A stretch of DNA of 64,000 bases from DATFVA01 sp963774455 (GTDB taxonomy: Bacteria > Bacteroidota > Ignavibacteria > Ignavibacteriales > Ignavibacteriaceae): the NCBI GenBank assembly GCA_963774455.1, contig CAVZFD010000001.1:1-64000 (forward strand). The letters run 5' to 3'. The translations under genes were made by a program, and so were the position numbers. Of the stretch, positions 42,410-50,774 are shown piece by piece. The stretch's first letter is position 1, and each line of letters starts with the position of its first letter. The notes under the pieces were generated by a model. That model made no database searches. It saw nothing but the letters and a program-made list of their open reading frames with translations, and was not told the origin of the DNA.

Positions 42410-43306
42410 ATGGAAAAACAGACAGAAATACCAACAAAGCTTGAAAGCTGGATAATAGCAAGCAGACCCAAAACTCTCTTCGCGGCAATAGTACCAGTTT
42501 TTGTGGGATCGGGAGTTGCGATCAGCGAAGGTATATTCATACCCATTTACTCTTTAGTGGCTCTTCTCTGCTCTATCCTTATACAGATCGGCACCAATTA
42601 TACCAACGATCTTTATGATTACACTAAAGGGGCGGATAATGAGAAACGCAAAGGTCCCAGAAGAGTGCTTGCAAGCGGATACATCACTGTCGGCGAAATG
42701 AAATTTGCCATCGTCTTAACTTTTCTTGTCTCATTTCTCCTTGGATTATACCTTGTCTATGTTGGCGGATGGGTAATCCTCGCTGTTGGTGTATTCTCAA
42801 TAATTGCGGGCATTGCCTATACTGCTGGTCCCTTCCCGCTTGCATACAACGGACTGGGCGATATCTTCGTTTTTGGTTTCTTCGGCGTTATCGGGACTGT
42901 ATTTACCTACTACCTGCATTCGCATCATATAAATTTTGTCTCGCTTCTCGCATCGGTGCCGGTAGGCTCGCTTGTAACGAATATACTCGTCGTGAATAAC
43001 TACCGCGATATAGAAGAAGACCGCGCGGCAAACAAAAATACCCTTGCCGTAAAGATGGGAAGGACGTTCACCCGTTACCAGTTTATTTTCCTTATCGTGA
43101 TTTCATTCCTTACTCCCCTCGCGCTCTATTTATTTTTCGGCTATACCTTATGGATATTTCTACCTTATGTAACGGTACCTTTTGCGGCAAAAGCCGTAAA
43201 GATGATTACTACCCTGGAAGGAACAGACCTTAATAAGACCCTTGAACTTACTGCCCAGCTGTCAGCTTTATTCGGCATCCTCTTCTCTGCCGGCCTTGCA
43301 CTGTGA
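42410..43306 (+). CDS. menA: DHNA polyprenyltransferase
   Basis: Inner-membrane prenyltransferase of 298 residues that attaches the isoprenoid tail to DHNA. About eight or nine hydrophobic helices are visible. The first prenyl-diphosphate site is NYTNDLYDYTKGAD, and the second conserved Asp segment is VNNYRDIEEDRAANKNTLAV. ASRPKTLFAAIVPVFVGSG at the N-terminus is typical of MenA. It follows menB by 11 nt, and its stop overlaps the GTG start of menC. Confidence 0.95.
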   Translation: MEKQTEIPTKLESWIIASRPKTLFAAIVPVFVGSGVAISEGIFIPIYSLVALLCSILIQIGTNYTNDLYDYTKGADNEKRKGPRRVLASGYITVGEMKFAIVLTFLVSFLLGLYLVYVGGWVILAVGVFSIIAGIAYTAGPFPLAYNGLGDIFVFGFFGVIGTVFTYYLHSHHINFVSLLASVPVGSLVTNILVVNNYRDIEEDRAANKNTLAVKMGRTFTRYQFIFLIVISFLTPLALYLFFGYTLWIFLPYVTVPFAAKAVKMITTLEGTDLNKTLELTAQLSALFGILFSAGLAL

Positions 43307-44331
43307 CGAACCTTGAGCTTACATATGCCCCTTACCACCTCCGGCTTTCGAAGCCTTTTATTACTTCAAAAGGAGTGATTAAAGAGAGGAAAGGATTTGT
43401 TATTTCATTAAAAAATCTCTCCATTGCGGAGGGAATCGGAGAAGCTGCCCCCCTTCCGGAATTCGGTTCGGAAAGTTTCGAGGATGACGAAAAAACACTC
43501 AAAGATATCCGCCTTAACCTAAAGCTCGATCTGAATAACCTGGTTCCTTCTATTGAAAGCAGTCTTGCTGATTTTGATCATCTTCCTGCATTGAGAAGCG
43601 GTCTTGAGCAGGCATTGCTTAACCTTATATGCATTGAACGAAAAACAACCCTGAGCGAACTCTTTCATAAACCTGTCTCAAGGAATATAAGCGTGAACGG
43701 TGTTATTGATATGCTGGCAAAAGAGGAGGCTCTGAACAGGTCAAAGGAATTGAGGTCGAAGGGATTCAGAACGCTTAAGATAAAAGCCGGGCGGGAAAAG
43801 TTTGAAGAGGACCTTGAGATAATCAGGGAGATAAGGAATGAAGCGGGAAGAAATACCAGTCTGCGTATCGATGTTAACGGGAAATGGTCACCCGATGAAG
43901 CTGCGGTTAATCTTAAACAGCTTGAGCAATTCGAAATAGAATATACCGAACAGCCGGTGAAAGATATTATTGATTTCCCTGCAGTAAACGCCGGGACGAC
44001 AATCCCCCTTGCCGCGGATGAATCTGTAAGAAGCTACAATGATGCGGTAAATATAATCAGGCAGAAGCTGGCTTCTGTTCTTATACTGAAACCTATGATG
44101 CTCGGGGGACTTACTCATACTTTCAGGATCATCGATGAAGCCGAAAAAATGGGAGTTAAAATTGTTATTACATCCTCTTTCGAATCCTCTATCGGAAGAT
44201 CTGCCGCGGTATTCGCAGCAGCCGTGCTGAAAGAACAAACTGCGCATGGACTTGCAGTTTACGACTACTTTAAAAATACGATCGTCAATGATCCCTTCCC
44301 CGTGGAAAATGGCTTAATAAAGATCGGTTAG
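43303..44331 (+). CDS. menC: o-Succinylbenzoate synthase
   Basis: Enolase-superfamily dehydratase of 342 residues. Catalytic Lys in FRTLKIKAGREKF, metal ligands in LRIDVNGKWS, YTEQPV and AADESV, second Lys in LILKPMMLGG. The first codon is GTG, overlapping the menA stop (GTGA), so coupling to menA probably makes up for the weak initiation signal. It converts SHCHC to o-succinylbenzoate. Confidence 0.93.
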   Translation: MTNLELTYAPYHLRLSKPFITSKGVIKERKGFVISLKNLSIAEGIGEAAPLPEFGSESFEDDEKTLKDIRLNLKLDLNNLVPSIESSLADFDHLPALRSGLEQALLNLICIERKTTLSELFHKPVSRNISVNGVIDMLAKEEALNRSKELRSKGFRTLKIKAGREKFEEDLEIIREIRNEAGRNTSLRIDVNGKWSPDEAAVNLKQLEQFEIEYTEQPVKDIIDFPAVNAGTTIPLAADESVRSYNDAVNIIRQKLASVLILKPMMLGGLTHTFRIIDEAEKMGVKIVITSSFESSIGRSAAVFAAAVLKEQTAHGLAVYDYFKNTIVNDPFPVENGLIKIG

Positions 44332-44333
44332 CA

Positions 44334-45779
44334 ATGATTATACCCGGCGACATTATCAGTGAAGGTATCAGCCGCAGGGACGGCCATCCTGCTGTTTTAA
44401 CCCTCGAATCAGAAATCTCATATGAAGAACTAAACAGCAGAATAAGACAAACGTCCTCCTGGCTGAATTCAATAGGCATTAAAGAACACACTAAGGCAGC
44501 TCTGCTTAGCAGCAATTGTCCTGATTATGTAATCTTTCTTGCGGCGTTATGGAACCTGAACGCCTGTGTAATTCCTCTTAACGTAATGTTATCTGATTCT
44601 GAGCTTACAGATATTATAAACTTTTCCGATGCAGAATTTCTCTTTTTCGGCCAGGCTGAGAAACGGAAACTATCTGTAAAGATCCCCCGATATGATTTCG
44701 GTATGGTTTCGCCGGGGAAAAATGATTTTACAGCTCCAGGAATTGATCCTGATGCTGTTTCACTGATTATGTTTACTTCAGGAGCAACGGGCCAGCCCAA
44801 AGGCGTAATGCATTCACTGAATAACCTGCTGAATAGTGCAGACAACAGCCAGGAACTTCTGAAGCAAACTTCCGATGACCGCTGGCTCGCAAGCCTTCCT
44901 TTTTATCATATCGGAGGACTATCGATCATCATACGAGCATTCCGTTATGGTTCGCCGCTTATAATCCCTGGCTCCTTAAAAAATGATGACCTTGTAAAAG
45001 CATTCAACAATCTGAAGCCTTCATTCGCATCTCTTGTTTCAACTCAGCTAAAAAGGATGCTTGAAAGCGGCTGGCAGCCCTCGGAAGAGTTAAAAAATAT
45101 CCTTCTCGGTGGAGGATTTGCAGATGAAGAACTTATAAAGGAGGCTTCTGCAGCAGGATGTCCGGTTTCAAATGTCTACGGTTCTACCGAAACATCTGCT
45201 TTTGTAACTGCAATTGATCCTGCTAATATTAATAACAAACCCCTCTCTGCAGGTAAAGCTCTGGGCGGCAATAAAGTTTTTATAGTCGATGACCAGCTCA
45301 ATAAAGAAAAAGCCGGCCGACGCGGAGAAATATTAATTCAGAGTACAGCACTGTTTCACGGGTATTACAAGGATGAAAAAGAAACGGGGAAAAAATTAAC
45401 CGCAAAGGGATATTTAACGGGTGATGTTGGTTATACAGATCATGAAGGCGATCTGTTTGTTGAAGCAAGAAGAACCGATCTGATCATTACGGGCGGGGAG
45501 AATGTTAATCCCCTCGAGGTTGAGGCAGCATTAAAGAATATGCCTGGAATAGGCGACAGCTGCGTGTTTGCAATGCCTGACAAAGAATGGGGCCAGATAG
45601 TCGCAGCAGCGGTTGTATTAAAAATGGATGTTACGATTAAAGAAATAGTAGAATACCTGAAGGAGAAAATTGCAGGTTATAAGATCCCAAAAAGGTTTTT
45701 CCCTGTTGAGAGCATTCCCAGATCACCTTTGGGGAAAATATTGAGGGGGAAGGTTAGAGAGGAATGCGAGATCATTTAA
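44334..45779 (+). CDS. menE: o-Succinylbenzoate-CoA ligase
   Basis: Acyl-CoA synthetase of 481 residues in the AMP-forming superfamily. Motifs: LIMFTSGATGQPKGVMHS (phosphate loop), SNVYGSTETSAFV, LTGDVGYTDHEGDLFVEAR, DLIITGGENVNPLEVE and IPRSPLGKILRGKV near the C-terminus. It starts 2 nt after menC. The order menB-A-C-E fixes the identity as MenE among many similar ligases. It is the last rightward men gene; repeats follow. Confidence 0.93.
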   Translation: MIIPGDIISEGISRRDGHPAVLTLESEISYEELNSRIRQTSSWLNSIGIKEHTKAALLSSNCPDYVIFLAALWNLNACVIPLNVMLSDSELTDIINFSDAEFLFFGQAEKRKLSVKIPRYDFGMVSPGKNDFTAPGIDPDAVSLIMFTSGATGQPKGVMHSLNNLLNSADNSQELLKQTSDDRWLASLPFYHIGGLSIIIRAFRYGSPLIIPGSLKNDDLVKAFNNLKPSFASLVSTQLKRMLESGWQPSEELKNILLGGGFADEELIKEASAAGCPVSNVYGSTETSAFVTAIDPANINNKPLSAGKALGGNKVFIVDDQLNKEKAGRRGEILIQSTALFHGYYKDEKETGKKLTAKGYLTGDVGYTDHEGDLFVEARRTDLIITGGENVNPLEVEAALKNMPGIGDSCVFAMPDKEWGQIVAAAVVLKMDVTIKEIVEYLKEKIAGYKIPKRFFPVESIPRSPLGKILRGKVREECEII

Positions 45780-45955
45780 GATTTAAGATTTAAGATTTAA
45801 TATTTAATATTTAATATTTAATATTCAATCTTCAATTTTCAATCTTCAATCCAACAATGAACAATTCCTTTTTACTTTTTCCTTTTTACTTTTTCCTTTT
45901 TACTTTTTCCTTTTTACTTTTTCCTTTTTACTTTTTCCTTTTTACTTTTTCCCCT
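45780..45955 (+). repeat. AT-rich and CTTTTTACTTTTTC tandem repeats
   Basis: Right after the menE stop come TTTAAGATTTAAGATTTAA and TTTAATATTTAATATT units, then about six copies of the 14-mer CTTTTTACTTTTTC (about 45868-45950). They fill the entire gap to the convergent thioesterase gene. Confidence 0.9.
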
Positions 45956-46366
45956 TCAATCTTCAATTTTAAGATGCTCTTCCAATCCTGATCTTACTTC
46001 ATCTATTATCGGTGTTTTCTTCCATTTCTTTTTATCAACAAAAATATGAACGGTTTTAACCTGGTTTGTTATTTCACCTTTCGAATTCCTGCAGGCATAT
46101 GAAAGTTCAAATGAATTCTCTTTCATCCTACTTACAGTAACTTCAATCGTTACCTCCTCTCCCGGTCTGAGCGGAAGCATATAGTCGCTTTCCGAATGAA
46201 TTATCGGCACGACATACTCTTCATTATTCCAGTAATCTGATTCAAGTTTAAACGACCTGATAAGATCCTCATAAGCAGAATGACATAATTCGAATATTCT
46301 GCCGAAAAATAATATCCCCGCGGGATCACAGTCGTAGAAATTTATTGTCCTTTTTATTTTATGCAT
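45956..46366 (-). CDS. Hotdog-fold acyl-CoA thioesterase, probable DHNA-CoA hydrolase
   Basis: Protein of 136 residues with the 4-hydroxybenzoyl-CoA thioesterase signature NFYDCDPAGILFFGRIFELCH; the Asp in the DPAG segment is the usual catalytic residue. ATG 46366 (MHKIKRTIN) is preferred because the residues in front are not family-like. In the menaquinone pathway DHNA-CoA must be hydrolysed by a hotdog thioesterase between MenB and MenA. This gene, next to menE and otherwise without a job, fits that step. It is on the opposite strand, so the assignment is inference by position and family. Confidence 0.8.
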   Translation of the reverse strand: MHKIKRTINFYDCDPAGILFFGRIFELCHSAYEDLIRSFKLESDYWNNEEYVVPIIHSESDYMLPLRPGEEVTIEVTVSRMKENSFELSYACRNSKGEITNQVKTVHIFVDKKKWKKTPIIDEVRSGLEEHLKIED

Positions 46367-46387
46367 AAAGTCACTAACAATTAACAA

Positions 46388-46500
46388 GTCCTTTTTACTT
46401 TTTCCTTTTTCCTTTTTACTTTTTACTTTTTACTTTTTACTTTTTACTTTTTACTTTTTACTTTTTACTTTTTACTTTTTACTTTTTACTTTTTACTTTT
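46388..46500 (+). repeat. CTTTTTA heptamer microsatellite
   Basis: A run of about a dozen perfect 7-bp CTTTTTA units, preceded by a few CTTTTTC variants. It spans the whole spacer between the two leftward genes (thioesterase and nitrilase), ending 2 nt before the nitrilase stop codon. Such perfect units are prone to slippage. Confidence 0.93.
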
Positions 46501-46501
46501 C

Positions 46502-47263
46502 TCAAATCAGTCTCATATCATTCAGAAACGGCAGGGTCGACTTAACCTCATCCGCCTTTTCTTTAAAAACTTCAGCCGTAACAATCTTCTCCTCAGCCGA
46601 AACCGAGGCCAGTTCATTACCCATCGGATCTATTATGCTGCTGAAGCCGGGATACTTCAGTTTCGGATCATCCCCCACCCTGTTTACCCCGAGTACATAG
46701 CACTGGTTTTCAATCGCCCGTGCTTTCAGCAGAGCACGCCAGTGTTCTATCCTCGTATCAGGCCAGTTGGCAATAACGATAATCATATCGACCTTCTTTT
46801 TGGCATATTGACGGTAGAGCTCAGGGAACCTGAGGTCATAACATATGGACAAACCGGCAGTCATATCATTTATCTTAGTAATTACTGTCTCTTCTCCCTT
46901 TGCATAATTCTTATCCTCGGTTGAATAGGAGAAAGGGTGTATTTTGCGATAGGTTTTAACAAGCTTACCATCGGCATTAACATGCAGCAGCGTATTATAA
47001 TATTTCTTTTCGCTCTTTTCTATTATTCCTGCCAGTAAATGAACCGAATATTTCTGTGCAGTTTCCGCAAAGAAATTGAAACTTTCTCCATCCAGTTCTT
47101 CGGCAAAGTCTGCAGCGTTCATAGTAAAGCCTGTAAGAGTCATCTCGGGAAACACAAGAAGATCCTGCTTCTCGTAGTTGTGAGAAAGAAGCCAGCTGAT
47201 CTTATCGCTGTTCATTTTTTTATTTTCCCATTCGGGATCGTATTGAATTAGTCCTGCCCGCAT
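46502..47263 (-). CDS. Nitrilase-superfamily amidohydrolase (omega-amidase-like)
   Basis: Cytosolic C-N hydrolase of 253 residues. The catalytic triad is visible: Glu in LLVFPEMTLTGF, Lys in TYRKIHPF, Cys in GLSICYDLRFPE. RIEHWRALLKARAIENQCYV and GFSSIIDPMGNELA are conserved in the Nit2/YafV branch, which hydrolyses 2-oxoglutaramate and related omega-amides. The start is ATG 47263, divergent from the FG-GAP protein. Possible role: repair or salvage of 2-oxo-acid amides; the substrate is not proven. Confidence 0.88.
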   Translation of the reverse strand: MRAGLIQYDPEWENKKMNSDKISWLLSHNYEKQDLLVFPEMTLTGFTMNAADFAEELDGESFNFFAETAQKYSVHLLAGIIEKSEKKYYNTLLHVNADGKLVKTYRKIHPFSYSTEDKNYAKGEETVITKINDMTAGLSICYDLRFPELYRQYAKKKVDMIIVIANWPDTRIEHWRALLKARAIENQCYVLGVNRVGDDPKLKYPGFSSIIDPMGNELASVSAEEKIVTAEVFKEKADEVKSTLPFLNDMRLI

Positions 47264-47368
47264 TATTAAAACTCACACGATGTTTCTTTTTTGAATTATT
47301 CTTTATATTATTCAATGTTCATGTTCTAAATTACACTATCTCAATAACTAAAAAAAGAGAGGGACACT

Positions 47369-49438
47369 ATGGTAAAATATTTCTTTACCCTTTCAGTATT
47401 TCTGCTTATCCTTTCCGCAGTCTCTTTTCCACAGCAAACAAGAATCACAACAGACCGGCAGGAAGTACAGCAATTTTTTAACGACTCCAGGATAGTTCCT
47501 GATGTAATGGGAAGAATAAATTATATACCTCCGACAGGAGTCACTAACCCGTCAGAGGTCGATTCATTCCCTTTGTTCAGCGGATTCCCGATAACGATTA
47601 CAGGCAGTTCACTTGAAGGAGGCATATTCTGCAACCTGGACGATGATCCGGAGCTTGAGTTTGTTTACTGCATCACTTACACGGTGCAGGCATTCAATAT
47701 GGACGGCTCTCCCGTGGCAGGCTGGCCGAAAACGCTGTCGCAGCCTACACAGAGCGCTCCCGCTTTCGGCGACATTGACGGTGACGGCGAAGGGGAAATC
47801 GTTGTTACTTCTATCTTCGGTTCTTCTCAGGGAAGCATCAATGCTTGGCACAAAAACGGTACACCGGTAACAGGCTTCCCGGTTACTCACGGTTATTCAA
47901 CAAGGACTCCGGTTCTGGCTGACATTGACAATGACGGTGCGATGGAGATCATCATAAATAAAAGGATCTATCCGCTTGGAGAAGAATGGGCTTATAAAGG
48001 AGATGGAACCGTTCTGTGGACACAATCGCTAAACCATGTTCCTGCATCCAGTGCCGCGGTTGGTGATATAACAGGCGACGGCGTCCCGGAAATTATTTGC
48101 GAATCATACCTCAGTCTCTATGCAATGGATAATACGGGTGCCATACTTCCGGGATTTCCTTTCGATCTGCCCGCAGGAGTTACGAATTCTTATTCCTCAC
48201 CCGTGCTTGCGGATGTAGACGGCGACGGGATCCGTGAAATTATTTTCGGTTCACAGGCTGATAACGGTCAGGGCTACGTGCATATACTTAAGAACGACGG
48301 AAGTGTTTATCCCGGCTGGCCCAAGATTACTGGCAACTGGGTTTATACTCCCCCGACAGTCGGGTACATCGATAACGATAATATCCTCGACGTGGCTGTA
48401 GGCGACCAGGTATTAAGCTTTACACCGGTTGATTATGTGTATGCATGGAATGTAAACGGTACAGCTCTGTCGGGATTCCCGATAGGACCGTCAAATGCGA
48501 TCAACAGCCAGATCATTCTTGGTGATATAAATAATGACGGATTGATTGACCTTATAACAGATGACAACGGCGCACCTTACTATCACGGCTACAGCGCTGA
48601 CGGATCCATCCTGCCGGGCTGGCCGATAATGGTTAACGGTGAAACAACTTTCTATGAAATGCCTGCCCTGGCAGATATAGACGGCAACGGCACACTTGAT
48701 TTGCTCGGCGCCGGAAACCAGGGATTTGGATCAACTGCTGAGGTGCTTATCCATTTATGGGATACAGGAAATCCCTTTGTGCCAGATAATTATACACTGC
48801 CTGTCTTTCAGTATAATGAAAGGCATAACGGGGTTTACGGCGACTTAAGTCTAACCATACCTGTAGAACTCGTATCTTTCACAGCTTCAGTTTCAGGCCG
48901 CAGCGTAATCCTTAACTGGAGTACGGCTACCGAAACAAACAACCGCGGTTTTGAAGTAGAAAAACAAATTGCCGATAACATGGAACAAAGCGGCATGGGC
49001 CAGGACTGGCAGAAGATCGGTTTTGTTTCAGGATACGGCACAACGACAGAAGCAAGGTCATATACATACACAGATGACAATGCTGTTTCCGGTAAATACT
49101 ATTACAGACTTAAACAAATCGACTACGACGGCAGTTTTGCTTATTCCCAGGTAGTTAATGCAGACCTGAACAGACTATCGTATGAATTATCTCAAAATTA
49201 TCCGAACCCGTTTAACCCGGCTACATCTATCAGCTATTCTGTTCCGGAGAAATCGGCTGTAAATCTTGAGATATTTAATTCATTAGGTCAGAAGGTCAGG
49301 ACACTCGTTAACTCAACAAAAGAGGCAGGAAATTATACTGTAAGCTTCGATGCCGGCAATCTGTCGAGCGGAGTGTACCTGTACAAGCTGAGTGCAGGAA
49401 AGTTCTCCCAAACGCGGAAGATGATTCTGATGAAGTAA
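47369..49438 (+). CDS. Secreted FG-GAP/VCBS-repeat protein with T9SS sorting domain
   Basis: Protein of 689 residues. Signal peptide at 1-24 (LSVFLLILSAVSFPQQ). Residues about 70-480 contain at least seven FG-GAP-like blades with Asp-rich calcium loops (DIDGDGEGEIVV, DIDNDGAMEIII, DVDGDGIREIIF, DINNDGLIDLIT), predicting a beta-propeller. Next is an Ig-like domain (about 500-600). The C-terminal 80 residues (SQNYPNPFNPATSISY, then SGVYLYKLSAGKFSQ, ending KMILMK) are a type A sorting domain for the type IX secretion system, so it should be displayed or released. No catalytic motif; adhesion or polymer binding is possible. Confidence 0.9.
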   Translation: MVKYFFTLSVFLLILSAVSFPQQTRITTDRQEVQQFFNDSRIVPDVMGRINYIPPTGVTNPSEVDSFPLFSGFPITITGSSLEGGIFCNLDDDPELEFVYCITYTVQAFNMDGSPVAGWPKTLSQPTQSAPAFGDIDGDGEGEIVVTSIFGSSQGSINAWHKNGTPVTGFPVTHGYSTRTPVLADIDNDGAMEIIINKRIYPLGEEWAYKGDGTVLWTQSLNHVPASSAAVGDITGDGVPEIICESYLSLYAMDNTGAILPGFPFDLPAGVTNSYSSPVLADVDGDGIREIIFGSQADNGQGYVHILKNDGSVYPGWPKITGNWVYTPPTVGYIDNDNILDVAVGDQVLSFTPVDYVYAWNVNGTALSGFPIGPSNAINSQIILGDINNDGLIDLITDDNGAPYYHGYSADGSILPGWPIMVNGETTFYEMPALADIDGNGTLDLLGAGNQGFGSTAEVLIHLWDTGNPFVPDNYTLPVFQYNERHNGVYGDLSLTIPVELVSFTASVSGRSVILNWSTATETNNRGFEVEKQIADNMEQSGMGQDWQKIGFVSGYGTTTEARSYTYTDDNAVSGKYYYRLKQIDYDGSFAYSQVVNADLNRLSYELSQNYPNPFNPATSISYSVPEKSAVNLEIFNSLGQKVRTLVNSTKEAGNYTVSFDAGNLSSGVYLYKLSAGKFSQTRKMILMK

Positions 49439-49524
49439 AACTATTGAAGATTTAAAATTGCAGATTGAAGATTTCAGTCTGCAATTTTATATTTCAATAT
49501 TAAATATTAAATATTAAATATTAA

Positions 49525-49586
49525 ATTACTTTTTACTTTTTACTTTTTATTTACTTTTTACTTTTTACTTTTTACTTTTTACTTTT
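49525..49586 (+). repeat. CTTTTTA repeat abutting the asd start codon
   Basis: After TTAAATATTAAATATTAAAT units comes a run of about eight CTTTTTA units (one with a deletion, TTTTTATTTAC) that ends directly in the ATG of the dehydrogenase gene. There is therefore no Shine-Dalgarno sequence, and the whole leader is repeat. Confidence 0.92.
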
Positions 49587-49587
49587 T

Positions 49588-50640
49588 ATGATTCCATCCA
49601 AGATCCCAGTGGCGGTGCTTGGTGCTACCGGCAGCGTGGGACAAAAATTCATCTCCCTGCTTTCAAATCACCCATGGTTTGAAATTAAAATGATCGCTGC
49701 CTCCGACAGGTCAGCAGGAAAAAAATATAAAGATGCAGTCAATTGGATCCTGAGCGATCCCCTCCCTCCCGAAATCGGGGAGCTTGAAGTTCAGAACTGC
49801 GTACCAGACCCGAACCTGAGGACTGCATTTTCAGGACTGGACTCCTCTGTAGCCGGTACAATTGAAGAAGACTTCGCAAATGCCGGTTACACAGTGATAT
49901 CAAATTCAAAGAATCACAGGATGGATAAATTTGTTCCCTTGCTGGTTCCTGAAATAAATCCGGATCATCTCGGAATGATCAAGAATCAGAATTTTAAGAA
50001 CAATGGATGCATTGTCACCAACCCCAACTGCTCCACCATTGGTCTCGTCCTCGCGTTAAAACCCCTGGCCGATAAGTTCGGTATAGAAGCTGTAAATGTT
50101 GTAACCATGCAGGCTATATCCGGTGCCGGCTACCCCGGTGTTTCGAGTCTTGATATAATTGACAACGTCATTCCCTTCATCGGAGGTAATGAGGAAGAAA
50201 AAATAGAGACAGAACCCAACAAGATATTCGGCAGCTTCAGCAGCGGCGGAATAAAAGAACTTGACATAAAAATAAATGCCCAGGTTAATCGTGTTGCGGT
50301 AACCGATGGTCATACCGAATGCGTCCAGGTGAAGCTAAAGAAAAGGGCCGGCAAAGATGAAATACTGGAAGCCTGGAATAATTTTTCGGGAGAGCCCCAG
50401 GAAAAGAATCTCCCTACAGCACCGGCAAAACCGATTTATTATTTCCACGAAAAAAATTACCCTCAGCCTAAAATTCACAGGAACCTCGACAAAGGAATGG
50501 CGGTCTCTATAGGAAGATTAAGGGAAGATAAGTTTTTTGATTACAAATTTGTAATACTTTCTCATAATACTATGCGCGGCGCCGCAGGAGGTGCCCTTCT
50601 TTGTGCTGAATTGATGAAAATTAACGGTTATCTAGGTTAA
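49588..50640 (+). CDS. asd: Aspartate-semialdehyde dehydrogenase
   Basis: NADP-dependent enzyme of 350 residues giving aspartate semialdehyde for Lys, Thr, Met and diaminopimelate synthesis. NADP site AVLGATGSVGQKFISLL; catalytic Cys in TNPNCSTIGLVLAL; later conserved SGAGYPGVSS, RVAVTDGHTECVQV (His) and SIGRLREDK. It has the features of the archaeal/fungal-type branch. Its upstream region is entirely CTTTTTA repeat, so translation does not rely on a Shine-Dalgarno sequence and copy-number change could alter expression. Confidence 0.95.
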   Translation: MIPSKIPVAVLGATGSVGQKFISLLSNHPWFEIKMIAASDRSAGKKYKDAVNWILSDPLPPEIGELEVQNCVPDPNLRTAFSGLDSSVAGTIEEDFANAGYTVISNSKNHRMDKFVPLLVPEINPDHLGMIKNQNFKNNGCIVTNPNCSTIGLVLALKPLADKFGIEAVNVVTMQAISGAGYPGVSSLDIIDNVIPFIGGNEEEKIETEPNKIFGSFSSGGIKELDIKINAQVNRVAVTDGHTECVQVKLKKRAGKDEILEAWNNFSGEPQEKNLPTAPAKPIYYFHEKNYPQPKIHRNLDKGMAVSIGRLREDKFFDYKFVILSHNTMRGAAGGALLCAELMKINGYLG

Positions 50641-50774
50641 AAAACATCAAATAAGCAAAAAATGCTCTCCTCTTCTCAGATATGAGAATAAAAATTAGTA
50701 TTTTAAATAACTCTAATTCGATTTACTTTTATGTCTGTGAAATTACTACACAAACCCCGAAAGTTTAGTTTTGC

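Noticed and set aside
50766..50773. TAGTTTTG as a -7 promoter box for the NtrB-like kinase.
   Set aside because: It touches the start codon, so transcription would begin after the ATG, and there is no matching -33 TTG.
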